Origin: JAHWKS01 sp964458385
GTDB lineage: Bacteria; Planctomycetota; Planctomycetia; Pirellulales; Pirellulaceae
Assembly (NCBI GenBank): GCA_964458385.1
Contig: CAYWIS010000006.1
Span: 5,579-69,578, forward strand
DNA: 64,000 nt
Direction: 5' to 3'
Shown here: positions 19,097-28,608 of the stretch, one piece after another
Position numbering within the stretch: the first letter of the stretch is position 1
Layout: the number at the start of each line of letters is the position of its first letter
The notes under the pieces: model-generated
What the model was told of the DNA's origin: nothing
Seen by the model: only the letters and a program-made list of their open reading frames with translations
Databases searched by the model: none
Program-made: the position numbers and the translations under genes

Positions 19097-20182
19097 ATGC
19101 ATTCTGCGCTCAAGCACGTTCTTTCGGACGAGACTATGTCATCGACGCCATCGGAAGCGCCGCTGGGCCGAACCGCCATGCCCATTGTGGCCGTCGAAGT
19201 GCGCGGCCCCGAGGAAATCAACATTGGGGGAGTCGCCGCGTATACCGTAATCGTCGCCAACCTGGGCGAAACCGTTGTTGACCACGTGCAGCTTAAGGTG
19301 ACGCTTCCCGCCGGTGCCGTAGCCACGCAGGTTCAGCCGCGTCCCACTTCTCGGCAAGGCGAATGTCTGCGATTTGATGTAGGGCGCATGGCGCCGAAGT
19401 CGCGTCAGAGCGTACAAATTGAACTCTTGGCGCACGAGCAGGGATACATGGACTTGCAGGCCGAGGTTGCCTTTGCCGCCACGGCCCAAGCACAAACCAA
19501 GGTTTGCCGACCGGAATTGGCCCTTACCGTAACCGGACCGCAAACGGTCGTGGTGGGCGACGCCACAACGTTCCGCGTCGTCGTCGAGAACCTTGGCGAC
19601 GGTCCGGCCGAAAATGTGTCGGTGTCGCAGCGCACGTCCGATGATCCATTGGCTGTCGCCGGCGCCGCGAACCTTGGGCGTTTAGCGCCGGGGCAATCGC
19701 GCGAGATTTACCTTTCGGCGGTTGCACAGGAACCAGGCACATTCCATGCGCAGTTTGTCGCCACCGCATGGGGCGGCATTGAAGTTGAGGCAGAAGCAGA
19801 AGTGCGCGTAGCGCGCCCCATGTTGGCGCTCGAAGTAGGTGGTCCGCGCGTTTGCGCCGTCCACTCGCCCGAAGTCTTTTCGCTGACGCTCGCTAATCCC
19901 GGCGACGCCCCAGCCAGCAATATCGAGGCGGTCGCCGCGATTCCGCCGAGCGTCCAGGCGGTCGCCTTTGATCGCCCTGTGCAGTTCGATGCGGCGCGAA
20001 GAATCGTGCGCTGGCGCGTTCCCTTATTGGGCCCCGGAGCACGTGAGGTCTTGCGGGTCAAAGTCGCCGCCCTTCAGCCCGAACGTTTCTTCCTACAGGT
20101 TGCTGCGGCCGCCGACTATGGCCTGCGAGCCGAAACGCAACACGTTTGCGAAGCCGCAACATTCCACCGCCGCGCTGCGTAA
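19097..20182 (+). CDS. DUF11/CARDB-type repeat protein
   Basis: 361 residues built of about three tandem immunoglobulin-like repeats of the DUF11 kind. Repeat starts show the pattern V-x-GP-x-x-V plus Y/F-x-V-V-V-x-NLGD: about residues 35, 140 and 245. Such domains usually form extracellular stalks, but here no signal peptide, lipobox, LExRxLLA motif or membrane segment is visible at either possible start (ATG 19097 or ATG 19136). It may therefore be cytoplasmic or use an unrecognised export route. Function unknown. Confidence 0.8.
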   Translation: MHSALKHVLSDETMSSTPSEAPLGRTAMPIVAVEVRGPEEINIGGVAAYTVIVANLGETVVDHVQLKVTLPAGAVATQVQPRPTSRQGECLRFDVGRMAPKSRQSVQIELLAHEQGYMDLQAEVAFAATAQAQTKVCRPELALTVTGPQTVVVGDATTFRVVVENLGDGPAENVSVSQRTSDDPLAVAGAANLGRLAPGQSREIYLSAVAQEPGTFHAQFVATAWGGIEVEAEAEVRVARPMLALEVGGPRVCAVHSPEVFSLTLANPGDAPASNIEAVAAIPPSVQAVAFDRPVQFDAARRIVRWRVPLLGPGAREVLRVKVAALQPERFFLQVAAAADYGLRAETQHVCEAATFHRRAA

Positions 20183-20283
20183 GCCTTCTCGCCGTCTCAC
20201 ACGCAGCGGCGTCATCAACGCCCTATCGCGCGCCCAGCACTGCGTCGCCAGCTTCTGAACCGCGCCCTGGCTGTGGGAGCGAG

Positions 20284-20333
20284 GGTTGTTCCTTACGCCC
20301 CCAACAACCGTGCGGAGCATAGGCGCGCTCCGC
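20284..20333. terminator. two hairpins between convergent genes, next to an assembly gap
   Basis: GGTTGTT (20284-20290) pairs with AACAACC (20303-20309), and GCGGAGC (20312-20318) pairs with GCTCCGC (20327-20333). They lie between the ends of the DUF11 gene and the MATE gene and could act as a bidirectional terminator. The strong secondary structure may explain the adjacent gap. Confidence 0.45.
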
Positions 20334-20351
20334 TATGCCGGGGAGCCACCA

Positions 20352-20361
20352 NNNNNNNNNN
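20352..20361. other. assembly gap of 10 N
   Basis: Run of ten N in the convergent intergenic region. The flanks share no direct repeat, unlike the gap at 5499, so real sequence may be missing here. Confidence 0.95.
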
Positions 20362-20397
20362 TCACTTCCCCGGTAAAGCATCGCTCGTTGTGGTGAT

Positions 20398-21819
20398 TCA
20401 GACGCGGATGGATTTCCAACCGCCTTGCAAGAAGCGAGCCAGCACCAACATGCTACGGGCGACGACGTCGGCAATCATGGCGTACCAGGCTCCGATTACC
20501 CCCAGGCCGTAGCCATTCAATGTAAGACCGAGCCACCCAAGGGGCACTTCGTCCCACGCCAGAATGTACGCCAAGGGGATACGTACTCCCAAGAATCCCA
20601 GGAACGTGAACACGAGCGGCCAGCGCGTATCGCCGGCGCCGCGCAGAGCCCCGCTCAACACCATAGTAATCGCCAGCGAAGGTTGCGCAAGCGCAACGAT
20701 CTTCAAGAGCGGGATTGTCAAAACCGCCGTCTCGGCCGAGGCGGGCCCAAGAAATATTTCCGTGAGCCAATGACCGCCAAAAAAGAACAACAGTCCGGCT
20801 CCGCTCATCGTTCCTCCGGCAACGAAACAGGCCGTTACGACGCTTCGGGTAGCCCGGCGATAATCGCCAGCTCCCAAATACTGCCCGGCTAGTGTGGCGG
20901 CGGCCACCTGAAACGCCGTCCCCGGAAGATAGCCCAGCGACTCGATGCGCACTCCCAAGCCATGCGCTGCGGCCGCCAGCACACCCAGACTGTTAATGAT
21001 GGACAAAAACCACAGGTGGCATGTGACGATGGCGACCATATCCACACCGCCGGGCAGCCCAATCCGAAGAATGCGGCGGATCAAATCGCGGTTGGGGGCC
21101 AGCCCCTTCCACGACAGCCGCAGCCCCGCGCGGCCACGGATGAGCATCGTCAAGATGAACGCTCCGGCAACGAAGTAACCGCATGCGGTTCCCACCGCCA
21201 GTCCCATCCAACCCAGGTGCGGAAACGGCCCCCAGCCGGTAACTAACCCGGTGCTCAACGTGACGTTCACAACATTAACGGCCGTCATCGCAAAAAAGCC
21301 GCTTACGGTGTCACCCGCTCCGCGCAAGCAGGCAATGCCCACCTGCTCAATCATCATCGCCGGAATAATCGGCGTGAGAATCCAAAGGTAAAACGACGCC
21401 AGGCGAGCCGCCTCGGCGGGAAGTTGCAACGCAGCGACGAACTGGTGGCCAAATACCCCAAAGAAGAGCGTGGTAGCCGTCGCCACGCCCGCACCAAGAA
21501 CAAAGGACTGGTGCGTTACCCGGATTGCCATTTTCCGGTCGCCTGCGCCGACAAACCGGGCGACCATTGCCGTCGCGCCAATAGCGACCGCCCCGAAGAT
21601 GCAGGGAATGAGCCAGAGGATGTAGGAAACCAGCCCAATTGCCGCCAAGTGTTCGGAGCCGAGGAAGTTGCCGGTCAGCCAAGTATCCACAAAGCCGACA
21701 AGCATTACCAGCAACTGCTCCAGCAGCACCGGCACAGCCAGGCGAAGCATGGGGCGGAGCACGCCCGAAGAAGAAGGAATTGCGACGTTCACCGCCTTAC
21801 GCTGCCATCCTGAACCCAA
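20398..21819 (-). CDS. MATE family multidrug/Na+ efflux transporter
   Basis: 473 residues with about twelve hydrophobic segments in two homologous halves, the MATE fold. It exports cationic compounds using a Na+ or H+ gradient. Landmarks are LAVPVLLEQLLVMLVGFVDT in the first helix, the GAGD loops after helices in both halves (VGAGDRK, LGAGDYR, RGAGDT) and MVARFVG. The frame opens at a TTG at 21819; a GTG at 21792 (VNVAIPSS) also fits and would remove nine residues. PhoU is encoded 182 bases upstream on the same strand, but nothing links their functions. The substrate is not predictable. Confidence 0.93.
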   Translation of the reverse strand: MGSGWQRKAVNVAIPSSSGVLRPMLRLAVPVLLEQLLVMLVGFVDTWLTGNFLGSEHLAAIGLVSYILWLIPCIFGAVAIGATAMVARFVGAGDRKMAIRVTHQSFVLGAGVATATTLFFGVFGHQFVAALQLPAEAARLASFYLWILTPIIPAMMIEQVGIACLRGAGDTVSGFFAMTAVNVVNVTLSTGLVTGWGPFPHLGWMGLAVGTACGYFVAGAFILTMLIRGRAGLRLSWKGLAPNRDLIRRILRIGLPGGVDMVAIVTCHLWFLSIINSLGVLAAAAHGLGVRIESLGYLPGTAFQVAAATLAGQYLGAGDYRRATRSVVTACFVAGGTMSGAGLLFFFGGHWLTEIFLGPASAETAVLTIPLLKIVALAQPSLAITMVLSGALRGAGDTRWPLVFTFLGFLGVRIPLAYILAWDEVPLGWLGLTLNGYGLGVIGAWYAMIADVVARSMLVLARFLQGGWKSIRV

Positions 21820-22001
21820 GGATGATTCCGGCCAATCGGCAATACGCCGCCGTCATCGTCTCCACCGTCATCCAGCACTTTGGAAGGTTTCTCACCGCTT
21901 CGCCTGAAGTGTGGCTCACACCGCGGGCCGGGCATTGCCCCGCAAAGTCTACCAACTCTCCATTCTTATCGTTTGCGTCCTATGAGCACAGCACGCTGCG
22001 T

Positions 22002-22688
22002 CTACTCTTCCGATTGCGGTTCGCTGCGAGACTCGGGCCGATGGCGGACGATCCGCCCCTCCACCACGTAGATAACGTCTTCGGCAATGTTCACCGCGTG
22101 ATCCGCTATGCGTTCCAAGTGACGCGAAGTATTCAGTAATTCAATAAACCGTCCGCTTTCCAGCGGGTTCTGGCGAATCGCCTCTTTGATCTTGCGATAC
22201 ATCTCGCGGTGAATGCGGTCCACGCGGTCGTCGGCGCGCAATACCTTGCGTGCAAGGGTTGTATCTCGGTGGCCCAGGGCATCAAGACAATCCTTGAGCA
22301 TTTGTCGTACCTGTTGACCTTCGTCCACCAATTCGAACGGAGCTTGCTGGATAGGCGGATCGTTGGCCAAAAATTTGGTTTCTTCGGCAAGACTCACCGC
22401 CAGATCGCCGACGCGCTCCAAATCCTTATTGATGGTGAGCACCGCCACCACATACCGCACGTCCGACGCGACCGGATTGTACAACGCGAGTGTGTTCAGG
22501 CATTCCTCTTCAATCTTGACCTCCATGGCGTCGATTTCGTCATCCTGTCTGATCACCTGTTCGGCCAGTTCGACATTCCGCGATTCCATGGCGCGAATCG
22601 CCTCGCCGACGCTTTTCTCCACCAGGCCGCCTAGCGTCAGAAGCATTTCCTTCAAATGAGCAATCTGACGCTCAATGTTTTTGGTCAT
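22002..22688 (-). CDS. phoU: phosphate signalling protein PhoU
   Basis: 228 residues forming two three-helix PhoU repeats (about 8-100 and 115-205). PhoU represses phosphate uptake and the PhoR-PhoB response when phosphate is plentiful. Signature blocks are ALYNPVASDVRYVVAVLTINKDLERVGDLA in the first repeat, with its metal-binding E/D-x-x-R-x-x-D core, and LLNTSRHLERIADHAVNIAEDVIY in the second. It starts at an ATG. No pst transporter genes are adjacent, so it may be separated from the rest of the Pho system in this genome. Confidence 0.95.
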   Translation of the reverse strand: MTKNIERQIAHLKEMLLTLGGLVEKSVGEAIRAMESRNVELAEQVIRQDDEIDAMEVKIEEECLNTLALYNPVASDVRYVVAVLTINKDLERVGDLAVSLAEETKFLANDPPIQQAPFELVDEGQQVRQMLKDCLDALGHRDTTLARKVLRADDRVDRIHREMYRKIKEAIRQNPLESGRFIELLNTSRHLERIADHAVNIAEDVIYVVEGRIVRHRPESRSEPQSEE

Positions 22689-23160
22689 TCGTTAATCACA
22701 ACGAGTCAAAATGAAGAGGGACCGCACGGTTACGGTGAGGCGTGGTAGGCGGCAAACGCCATACCCTTGGGCAGCGCTATCGCCGCTGGTTTGACCGCAA
22801 GGAGCCCCCCATTGGCGAATTACGTTGGAGCGACTGGTCCAGGATTCCAGTACACGCCCTCTCCTGCGCAACTCCTCGGACTGCGCAGCCGGCATAAGCG
22901 GCTCCGCAAGCGCCGATGACCCGTTGTCGCTCGCTGACGCGGCTTCCCGCGCCGCGAGCGAGGGCGTTGTCAATTTCATCGCCAAGGACGCGGGCTACGC
23001 CATCGACGCCGCTTCCAAGGTCGGAGAGCCAGGTCTTGCAGCATGCGGACCACGACGGCAAGGCGCTCCTAACCACTCCTGTTCAGCGTAGGGCTGGCTT
23101 CCCCCCGAATCAAGCGGCTGAGGCCGACGATTCCGCATCCTCGTTTCTTCCAACCCACGC
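22689..23160. other. intergenic region, nothing recognised
   Basis: 472 bases upstream of phoU. Short frames exist on both strands but none shows a recognisable domain or a good start. It presumably contains the phoU promoter. Confidence 0.5.
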
Positions 23161-24591
23161 CTATGGTTGGATCAGCGCTTCGGTCAGTACGCGACCATCC
23201 GCTTGGAAGTTATCGAGTCCCAAAAGTCGGGCGGCCGTGGGAGCAATGTCAATGTTTTCCGCCTGCGAAATACGCACTCCCTGGCGAATACCAGCCCCAT
23301 GAAGAACGCACAACGCGTTCATCTTAGCCATCGTTGAGATAAATCCGTGTGCGCCCAACGATACGCCGGCCTCGGTATTGGGACAAACGAACGTGTCGCC
23401 TTGCGCCGAGCCCGATACACCGTAGCCATCGGCCGCCACCAAGACCAAGTCGGGCGCTTGCTCGTATTCGCGCGGGTGGGGCATCCCATACTGGGCGAAC
23501 TGTTCGGGCGAGAGCACGTCGGCCACGCCTTCCTGTCCCTGCAGAAGTTCCTTCACTTGTTGCCGCACCGCTTCGTCGCCGGGCGTCGTGCAGTACACCA
23601 GTCCGATGCCGCCCTCAGGAACGACGTGTGCCTGCGCTTCCTCAATCTTGCCATTAGCGCCGGTCTTAAGCAGCCCCTTTTGACGCAACAAAACGTTGGG
23701 CCGAATCGCCTTGGGTGTCCGGGTGAACCCGTGATCGGAAACGACAATAAGAGTGGTTTTCTCGCGAATTCCCGCCTCCTCAATGGCCGCCACAATCCTT
23801 GCCAGGCAAGCGTCCGCGTAGGCGTTGGAGGTGTAACCCGCCTGCGACTGCGCCCCTTCGGCATGGTGGGTCGCATCGACGTTCAGCAAGTGGACCAACA
23901 GAAGGTTCGGTTGGCGTTTGCGAATCAAATGACATGCGGTTTCGGTCCAAACGTAATCCCGCCCGACAATGCTCCCCGCAAGGAAACTCTTATCGGTTGC
24001 GTCTGCCAGCAGACCAAGTTCGATCAGTTCCTCTCGCAGCCGCGGCGTCGTATGCATTACCGCGTCGGGAACATCGGGGAAGCTGTCGTCCAACGATTGA
24101 GCGCCGCGCGTGCACGGCCAGTTCACATCGCCCGTCGTCAGTCCCGCAGCGTGCGCGGCTTCGTCCAACGTCCCGACTCGCACCAGGTCGCGCCGGTCAC
24201 GACGGGGATCAACCGTCACCGGCACACCAGGACCGCGCCGCACAAGAACGCCATTCGCCAAGACACCATGCTTTTCGGGACGCACGCCCGTCACAAGCGA
24301 AGTATGGTTAGGCCAAGTGACCGACGGGTTGGAAACACGCATGCCGCCTTCAACAACGGCGCCTTCGCGCGCCAGTCGGCGCAGGGTGGGCAGCACCGCC
24401 TTGGGATCATCCAGTAGATAGGCCGCCAACCCATCTATACTGACGATCACCACATGCCTGTCCGGGGTCGCCGCGCTGGCCGAAGGGGCCCACGCGGTCA
24501 AAAACCCTAAGACAGCGATAATCGACAAAAAGCCAATCCATGACGCGATTCGCGCCAAACGCGGCGCACGTTGGGGGGGTGCGGATACCAT
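23161..24591 (-). CDS. secreted alkaline phosphatase superfamily (nucleotide pyrophosphatase/phosphodiesterase-like) protein
   Basis: 476 residues from the ATG at 24591. An upstream extension to 24696 would precede the signal peptide and is rejected. The signal peptide (about 1-41) ends APSASA-A. The catalytic core starts with HVVIVSIDGLAAYL (metal Asp) and the nucleophile region NPSVTWPNHTSLVTG, where Thr in VTWPNHT is the expected nucleophile as in type I phosphodiesterases. Further metal sites are HLLNVDATHH, SDHGFTRTPKAI and the late GAHGF. Likely a periplasmic or surface phosphodiesterase or phosphatase; the substrate is not determined. Confidence 0.9.
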   Translation of the reverse strand: MVSAPPQRAPRLARIASWIGFLSIIAVLGFLTAWAPSASAATPDRHVVIVSIDGLAAYLLDDPKAVLPTLRRLAREGAVVEGGMRVSNPSVTWPNHTSLVTGVRPEKHGVLANGVLVRRGPGVPVTVDPRRDRRDLVRVGTLDEAAHAAGLTTGDVNWPCTRGAQSLDDSFPDVPDAVMHTTPRLREELIELGLLADATDKSFLAGSIVGRDYVWTETACHLIRKRQPNLLLVHLLNVDATHHAEGAQSQAGYTSNAYADACLARIVAAIEEAGIREKTTLIVVSDHGFTRTPKAIRPNVLLRQKGLLKTGANGKIEEAQAHVVPEGGIGLVYCTTPGDEAVRQQVKELLQGQEGVADVLSPEQFAQYGMPHPREYEQAPDLVLVAADGYGVSGSAQGDTFVCPNTEAGVSLGAHGFISTMAKMNALCVLHGAGIRQGVRISQAENIDIAPTAARLLGLDNFQADGRVLTEALIQP

Positions 24592-24954
24592 ACGTGTTCG
24601 AAGACCTCCGACCAAATGACTGAGCCTTAGCAGAAAACAAACCACGGAAAACCAAGGTTTCCGCACCGTCTTACCAGCGCCGTAACGCCCAAGCAACTAT
24701 ACCGGCCGCCCGAGGCGCCCCGCTCGATGGAGAGCAGAGCTTTTCGCGTTCAGCAAGGGTCGGACGTTCAAAAAGGAGGCTCGCTCGACACGCATGCCCC
24801 AACGTAAGCCCGATCACCGCTCCCCGCCAAAACATGGGACCCCAATGCACCCGTTAAGGGCAAGACCTTTCGTTAGGCCAGGGCATGTGCTAAACCACTG
24901 TATTCCCCCCACACACACCTTCCTGTTTCCTTTTCCGACCTAGGATGCCGCGAT
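24592..24954. other. divergent intergenic region
   Basis: 363 bases between the phosphodiesterase and gdhA starts. It should hold both promoters, but no convincing -35/-10 pair or operator stands out. Confidence 0.5.
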
Positions 24955-26298
24955 ATGGCTCTTACTGAAGAGTTTGAAGCAATTTATCAAGAAGTTGTGC
25001 GCCGCAACCCAGGCGAGGCCGAGTTCCATCAGGCCGTGCGCGAAGTGATGGAGTCCTTGGGCCCCGTCATGGCGAAGCACCCTGAGTTTGCCGAAGCGAA
25101 GATCATTGAGCGTGTTTGCGAGCCCGAGCGTCAATTGATCTTCCGCGTACCGTGGCAAGACGACCGCGGCGAGATTCATATCAATCGTGGTTTCCGGGTT
25201 CAGTTCAATAGTGCACTTGGCCCGTATAAGGGAGGCATCCGCTTTCACCCATCTGTTTACTTAGGGATTGTCAAATTCCTGGGGTTTGAGCAGATCTTCA
25301 AGAATTCGTTAACGGGCCTGCCGATCGGCGGCGCCAAGGGCGGCTCCGACTTTGACCCCAAGGGCAAGTCCGACGGCGAGATCATGCGGTTCTGCCAATC
25401 GTTCATGACCGAACTCTGGCGAATTATCGGCGAGCACACCGACGTTCCAGCCGGCGATATCGGCGTGGGAGGCCGCGAGATTGGTTACCTTTTCGGCCAG
25501 TACAAACGATTGACCAACAAGTTCGAAGCCGGCGTATTGACGGGCAAAGGCCTGGTGTATGGCGGCAGCCAAGTTCGTAAAGAGGCTACCGGCTACGGCT
25601 GCACTTACTTTGTGGAGGAGATGCTGGCCACCCGCAAAGACAGCTTGGATGGCAAACGTGTCGTGATTTCCGGCTCGGGCAACGTCGCCTTGTACGCTCT
25701 GGAAAAGGTGGTGGAGCTGGGCGGACGTGTGGTGGCGATGAGCGATTCAGACGGCGTCATTGTCGATGAGTCGGGAATCGACCCCGACACAATGAAACAG
25801 ATCAAAGAAGTCGAGCGGCGTCGAATTCGCGTATACGCCGAGTTGCGCTCTTCGGCGCGCTATATTCCCGGCGGCAATATCTGGGAAACGCCCTGCGACG
25901 TAGCAATGCCGTCGGCGACGCAAAACGAGTTGACCAGCAAAGACGCCGCCCTGTTGATCAAGAATGGCGTCCGCGCGGTGGGCGAAGGCGCTAACATGCC
26001 GTGCACGCCCAGCGCCGTGCAACTCTTCCAGTCGGCCGATGTATTGTTTGGGCCGGGCAAAGCGGCGAACGCAGGCGGTGTCGCCACGTCGGCGCTCGAA
26101 ATGCAGCAAAACGCCTCTCGCGAGGCGTGGACCTTCGAGGAAACCGACGCCAAGCTCCGCCAAATCATGCGTTCCATTCACACCACCTGCGCCCAAGCCG
26201 CCGAAGAATACGGTTGTCCTGGCAACCTCGTCCGCGGCGCCAACATTGCAGGCTTCCTCAAGGTGGCGCACGCGATGGTCGCCCAAGGCCTGGTGTAA
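24955..26298 (+). CDS. gdhA: NADP-type glutamate dehydrogenase
   Basis: 447 residues, the normal size of the hexameric bacterial/fungal class. It catalyses reversible amination of 2-oxoglutarate to glutamate, an ammonium assimilation step. Substrate-site signatures are RVQFNSALGPYKGGIRFHPSV with the conserved lysine in GPYKGG, the catalytic segment GLPIGGAKGGSDFDPKGKSDGE, and the dinucleotide-binding loop VVISGSGNVALYA. The coenzyme domain is followed by the conserved AKAANAGGVATSALEM-like block (here GKAANAGGV). It starts at an ATG. It stands alone between a divergent phosphodiesterase gene and a downstream deaminase. Very confident. Confidence 0.97.
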   Translation: MALTEEFEAIYQEVVRRNPGEAEFHQAVREVMESLGPVMAKHPEFAEAKIIERVCEPERQLIFRVPWQDDRGEIHINRGFRVQFNSALGPYKGGIRFHPSVYLGIVKFLGFEQIFKNSLTGLPIGGAKGGSDFDPKGKSDGEIMRFCQSFMTELWRIIGEHTDVPAGDIGVGGREIGYLFGQYKRLTNKFEAGVLTGKGLVYGGSQVRKEATGYGCTYFVEEMLATRKDSLDGKRVVISGSGNVALYALEKVVELGGRVVAMSDSDGVIVDESGIDPDTMKQIKEVERRRIRVYAELRSSARYIPGGNIWETPCDVAMPSATQNELTSKDAALLIKNGVRAVGEGANMPCTPSAVQLFQSADVLFGPGKAANAGGVATSALEMQQNASREAWTFEETDAKLRQIMRSIHTTCAQAAEEYGCPGNLVRGANIAGFLKVAHAMVAQGLV

Positions 26299-26449
26299 AC
26301 CCGCCTTAGGGTTACCTATTGAAATTGACGTATCCACGCGGTGAGAATGAGTGTCTTGCCGCGGAAAACGCGCATGTCGACACGAGCACCGCAGGCCGCG
26401 TTCGCTGGGATTCGCGGCCTTCTTTCTTGCCTTCAACCCTCAGATTTCT

Positions 26450-26887
26450 ATGGACCCGTTCATGACGGCGGCGATCGCCGAAGCCGAAGCTGGTTTGTCC
26501 GAAGGCGGAATCCCTATCGGGTCGGTGTTGGTGCATCAAGGGAAGATCATCGGGCGCGGGCACAATCGTCGTGTGCAGCGAGGCAGCGCTATCTTGCACG
26601 GCGAAATGGACGCGCTGGAAAACGCTGGCCGGCTGCCCGCGTCGGTCTACGCCGACAGCGTGCTCTACACCACGCTTTCGCCTTGTGCGATGTGTTCTGG
26701 GGCGATCCTGCTGTATGGAATTCCGCGAGTCGTCGTCGGTGAGAACCGCACCTTCTTAGGTGAAGAAGAATTGCTTCGCAGCCGTGGCGTAACGGTCGAA
26801 GTGCTGCAAGATGAGCGGTGCATTGAGCTAATGCGGCAGTTCATCGAGAAGAACCCCGAGCTTTGGAATGAGGACATCGGCAAGTAG
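26450..26887 (+). CDS. cytosine deaminase-like nucleoside/base deaminase
   Basis: 145 residues from the ATG at 26450. It is a zinc-dependent deaminase of the CDA fold: HGEMDALE (metal His and proton-shuttle Glu) and PCAMCSGAIL (two metal cysteines). The HGE...LENAGRL block and the end MRQFIEKNPELWNEDIG resemble the yeast Fcy1 cytosine deaminase type more than the tRNA adenosine deaminase TadA. Likely role: salvage deamination of cytosine or a related base. An upstream in-frame extension to 26351 has no family similarity and is excluded. A guanine- or tRNA-specific activity cannot be ruled out. Confidence 0.88.
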   Translation: MDPFMTAAIAEAEAGLSEGGIPIGSVLVHQGKIIGRGHNRRVQRGSAILHGEMDALENAGRLPASVYADSVLYTTLSPCAMCSGAILLYGIPRVVVGENRTFLGEEELLRSRGVTVEVLQDERCIELMRQFIEKNPELWNEDIGK

Positions 26888-27025
26888 TCGTTTCCACCGC
26901 GAGATCTCGGAGAAGCATTTACGAACCGGCTCGCCAACCGGTTAAACCAATGGTGCGAGCCGATAGCACAACGTTGTGCATCCCCTGTGGAATACACTGC
27001 GGCCCGACAAGTTCTCAGCAAACCG

Positions 27026-27937
27026 TTAAACAAAGCGAAAGAGCTTCGCTGCATTCCCTCCAAGCACCTGAGCCTGTTCCTTGGCCGAGAGGTCGGTCAG
27101 GTAAGAAGCGGCCCGGTCAAAGGCGGCGCGGTAGCTTTCAGGCGTTGCCTGCGCGCTGAAGCCGCCGCCATAGATGAGACGGTCCGCCCCGTAGGCGTTG
27201 ACTAATTGCTTGATGACCGGGCCGATGTCGCGATGCGGGTAAGATGTGGTCAACGGCAGCGATGATAGTTTCATTACCACGTTAGGGAACCGCGCCCAGC
27301 GAATCACCCGAGCATGCTCCTCGGGTGTGCCTTGAAACGGCCGGCCGAGATGATCGACGATCACGCGCGTTTCGTAAAATTCACGAATGAGCGGCTCAAA
27401 TCCCGCCGCCCACCGCGGCTCGAAATGTAACTGCATCGCCAACCCCGCCTCGGTAGCCCGCTTCCAATACTCACGTAGTTCGGGCGTTCCAAAAGGAGGC
27501 AATCGTTCCGGCGCGTAGGCATGAATGCGTGCGGCGACCACATCCAGCCGCTGGGCAAGGTCAGGAAGCATGGCAACGGAGCCAGGACGATCGGCGAACA
27601 ACAACAGCGTTCCTTTAAGTCGCCCGGCGCCTACGCGCAGGCAGTGCTCCAAATAACGGTGATCATCCTGATACGGTTCGGGATGCACCACCACAGCAAA
27701 GTCAACTCCCGCGCCGTCCATGCACCGCAACAAATGCTCGGGCGTGGCGGCCTCGTCGGGGCGGTACGGCGCTCGCGGGTGATAGGGAAATCGGGGATCG
27801 TCGTTTCCTGCAAAACAATGGAGGTGCGAGTCAACACGCACCGGTCGCTCGTCGGCGGCCAAGACTTTCGTCGTGGCAGTTAGCGACGCTGTCGCAGCAG
27901 CGAGGTTAAACGTTCGGCGATTCAGCATGTGGCTCAT
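27026..27937 (-). CDS. exported amidohydrolase (amidohydrolase_2 family)
   Basis: 303 residues from the ATG at 27937 (or ATG 27928). The start NRRTFNLAAATASLTATTKVLAA looks like a Tat-type signal, with a twin Arg, a hydrophobic stretch and an A-x-A cleavage site. The mature protein is a TIM-barrel metal-dependent hydrolase: RVDSHLHCF (HxH), a central His in AMQLHFEP, VIVDHLGRP, and RLIYGGGFS where family members usually have a metal Asp in R-x-x-x-G-x-D. Here the equivalent reads YGGGFS, so that ligand may be replaced. It may be a lactonase or decarboxylase-like enzyme of unknown substrate. Confidence 0.85.
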   Translation of the reverse strand: MSHMLNRRTFNLAAATASLTATTKVLAADERPVRVDSHLHCFAGNDDPRFPYHPRAPYRPDEAATPEHLLRCMDGAGVDFAVVVHPEPYQDDHRYLEHCLRVGAGRLKGTLLLFADRPGSVAMLPDLAQRLDVVAARIHAYAPERLPPFGTPELREYWKRATEAGLAMQLHFEPRWAAGFEPLIREFYETRVIVDHLGRPFQGTPEEHARVIRWARFPNVVMKLSSLPLTTSYPHRDIGPVIKQLVNAYGADRLIYGGGFSAQATPESYRAAFDRAASYLTDLSAKEQAQVLGGNAAKLFRFV

Positions 27938-28148
27938 GATGATGCGTCTTCGCAAAGAGGCGCCAACACTGTCGATTTCCTTGCCGGCACGATAACGAAA
28001 ATAACCGATTGCGGAAACGGCTCCGGTCGCCTTCCGGCAATAGGGCTTGCTACCGAGCGCAAACACACGCAGCCGGCGAGACTCTCCGCGTCTGGCCGCT
28101 TAAAGGCTCACGGGGTATCTTGGCGGAAAAGGTAATGGAGGAGCAATC

Positions 28149-28595
28149 ATGTCGGAAGATCGCATCGCTACGGTCCGCCCCGTCGCCGAGCAAGACGCGA
28201 CGGGCAAAGTCGCCCAGATTTACGCCGATATTCGCCAAACGAAAGGCATTGATTTTGTCCCGGCGTTTTGGCGTACGCTGGCGACGAACCCCACGCAGCT
28301 TGAACTGGTCTGGACCACGCTGAAGCGGCTCATGCACCCCGAAGCCACCGGCGCAACGTCACGACTTGATCCGCGCACGCGTGAGATCATCGCTCTTGCC
28401 GTGTCGGCCACCAATGGTTGTTCCTATTGCGTGAACTCCCATACCGCAGCGTTGCGAAAGTTGGGCGTCGATGACGAAACGTTAGGCGAAGTCATGGCGA
28501 TTGTCGGCCTATTTAACATGACCAACAAGCTCGCCGATGGCTACCAGATCCAACCCGATGTCCTTCCGCCCTTGCCAGAAGCGGAAACCGCATGA
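28149..28595 (+). CDS. carboxymuconolactone decarboxylase/AhpD-like protein
   Basis: 148 residues, all alpha. The AhpD core motif reads GCSYCVNSHTAAL: a C-x-x-C pair with the downstream His, typical of peroxidase-related proteins with alkylhydroperoxidase activity. Family members reduce peroxides or act as disulfide reductases. It ends 13 bases before the end of the convergent DUF1598 gene. The ATG at 28149 is preceded by GGAGG (28138-28142). The substrate is not predictable, and small CMD proteins are often of unknown role. Confidence 0.88.
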   Translation: MSEDRIATVRPVAEQDATGKVAQIYADIRQTKGIDFVPAFWRTLATNPTQLELVWTTLKRLMHPEATGATSRLDPRTREIIALAVSATNGCSYCVNSHTAALRKLGVDDETLGEVMAIVGLFNMTNKLADGYQIQPDVLPPLPEAETA

Positions 28596-28608
28596 TCGGC
28601 GCTCGCCC

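Noticed and set aside
22825..23091. 88-codon frame upstream of phoU
   Set aside because: No homologous features, no good ribosome-binding site; likely chance in GC-rich DNA.
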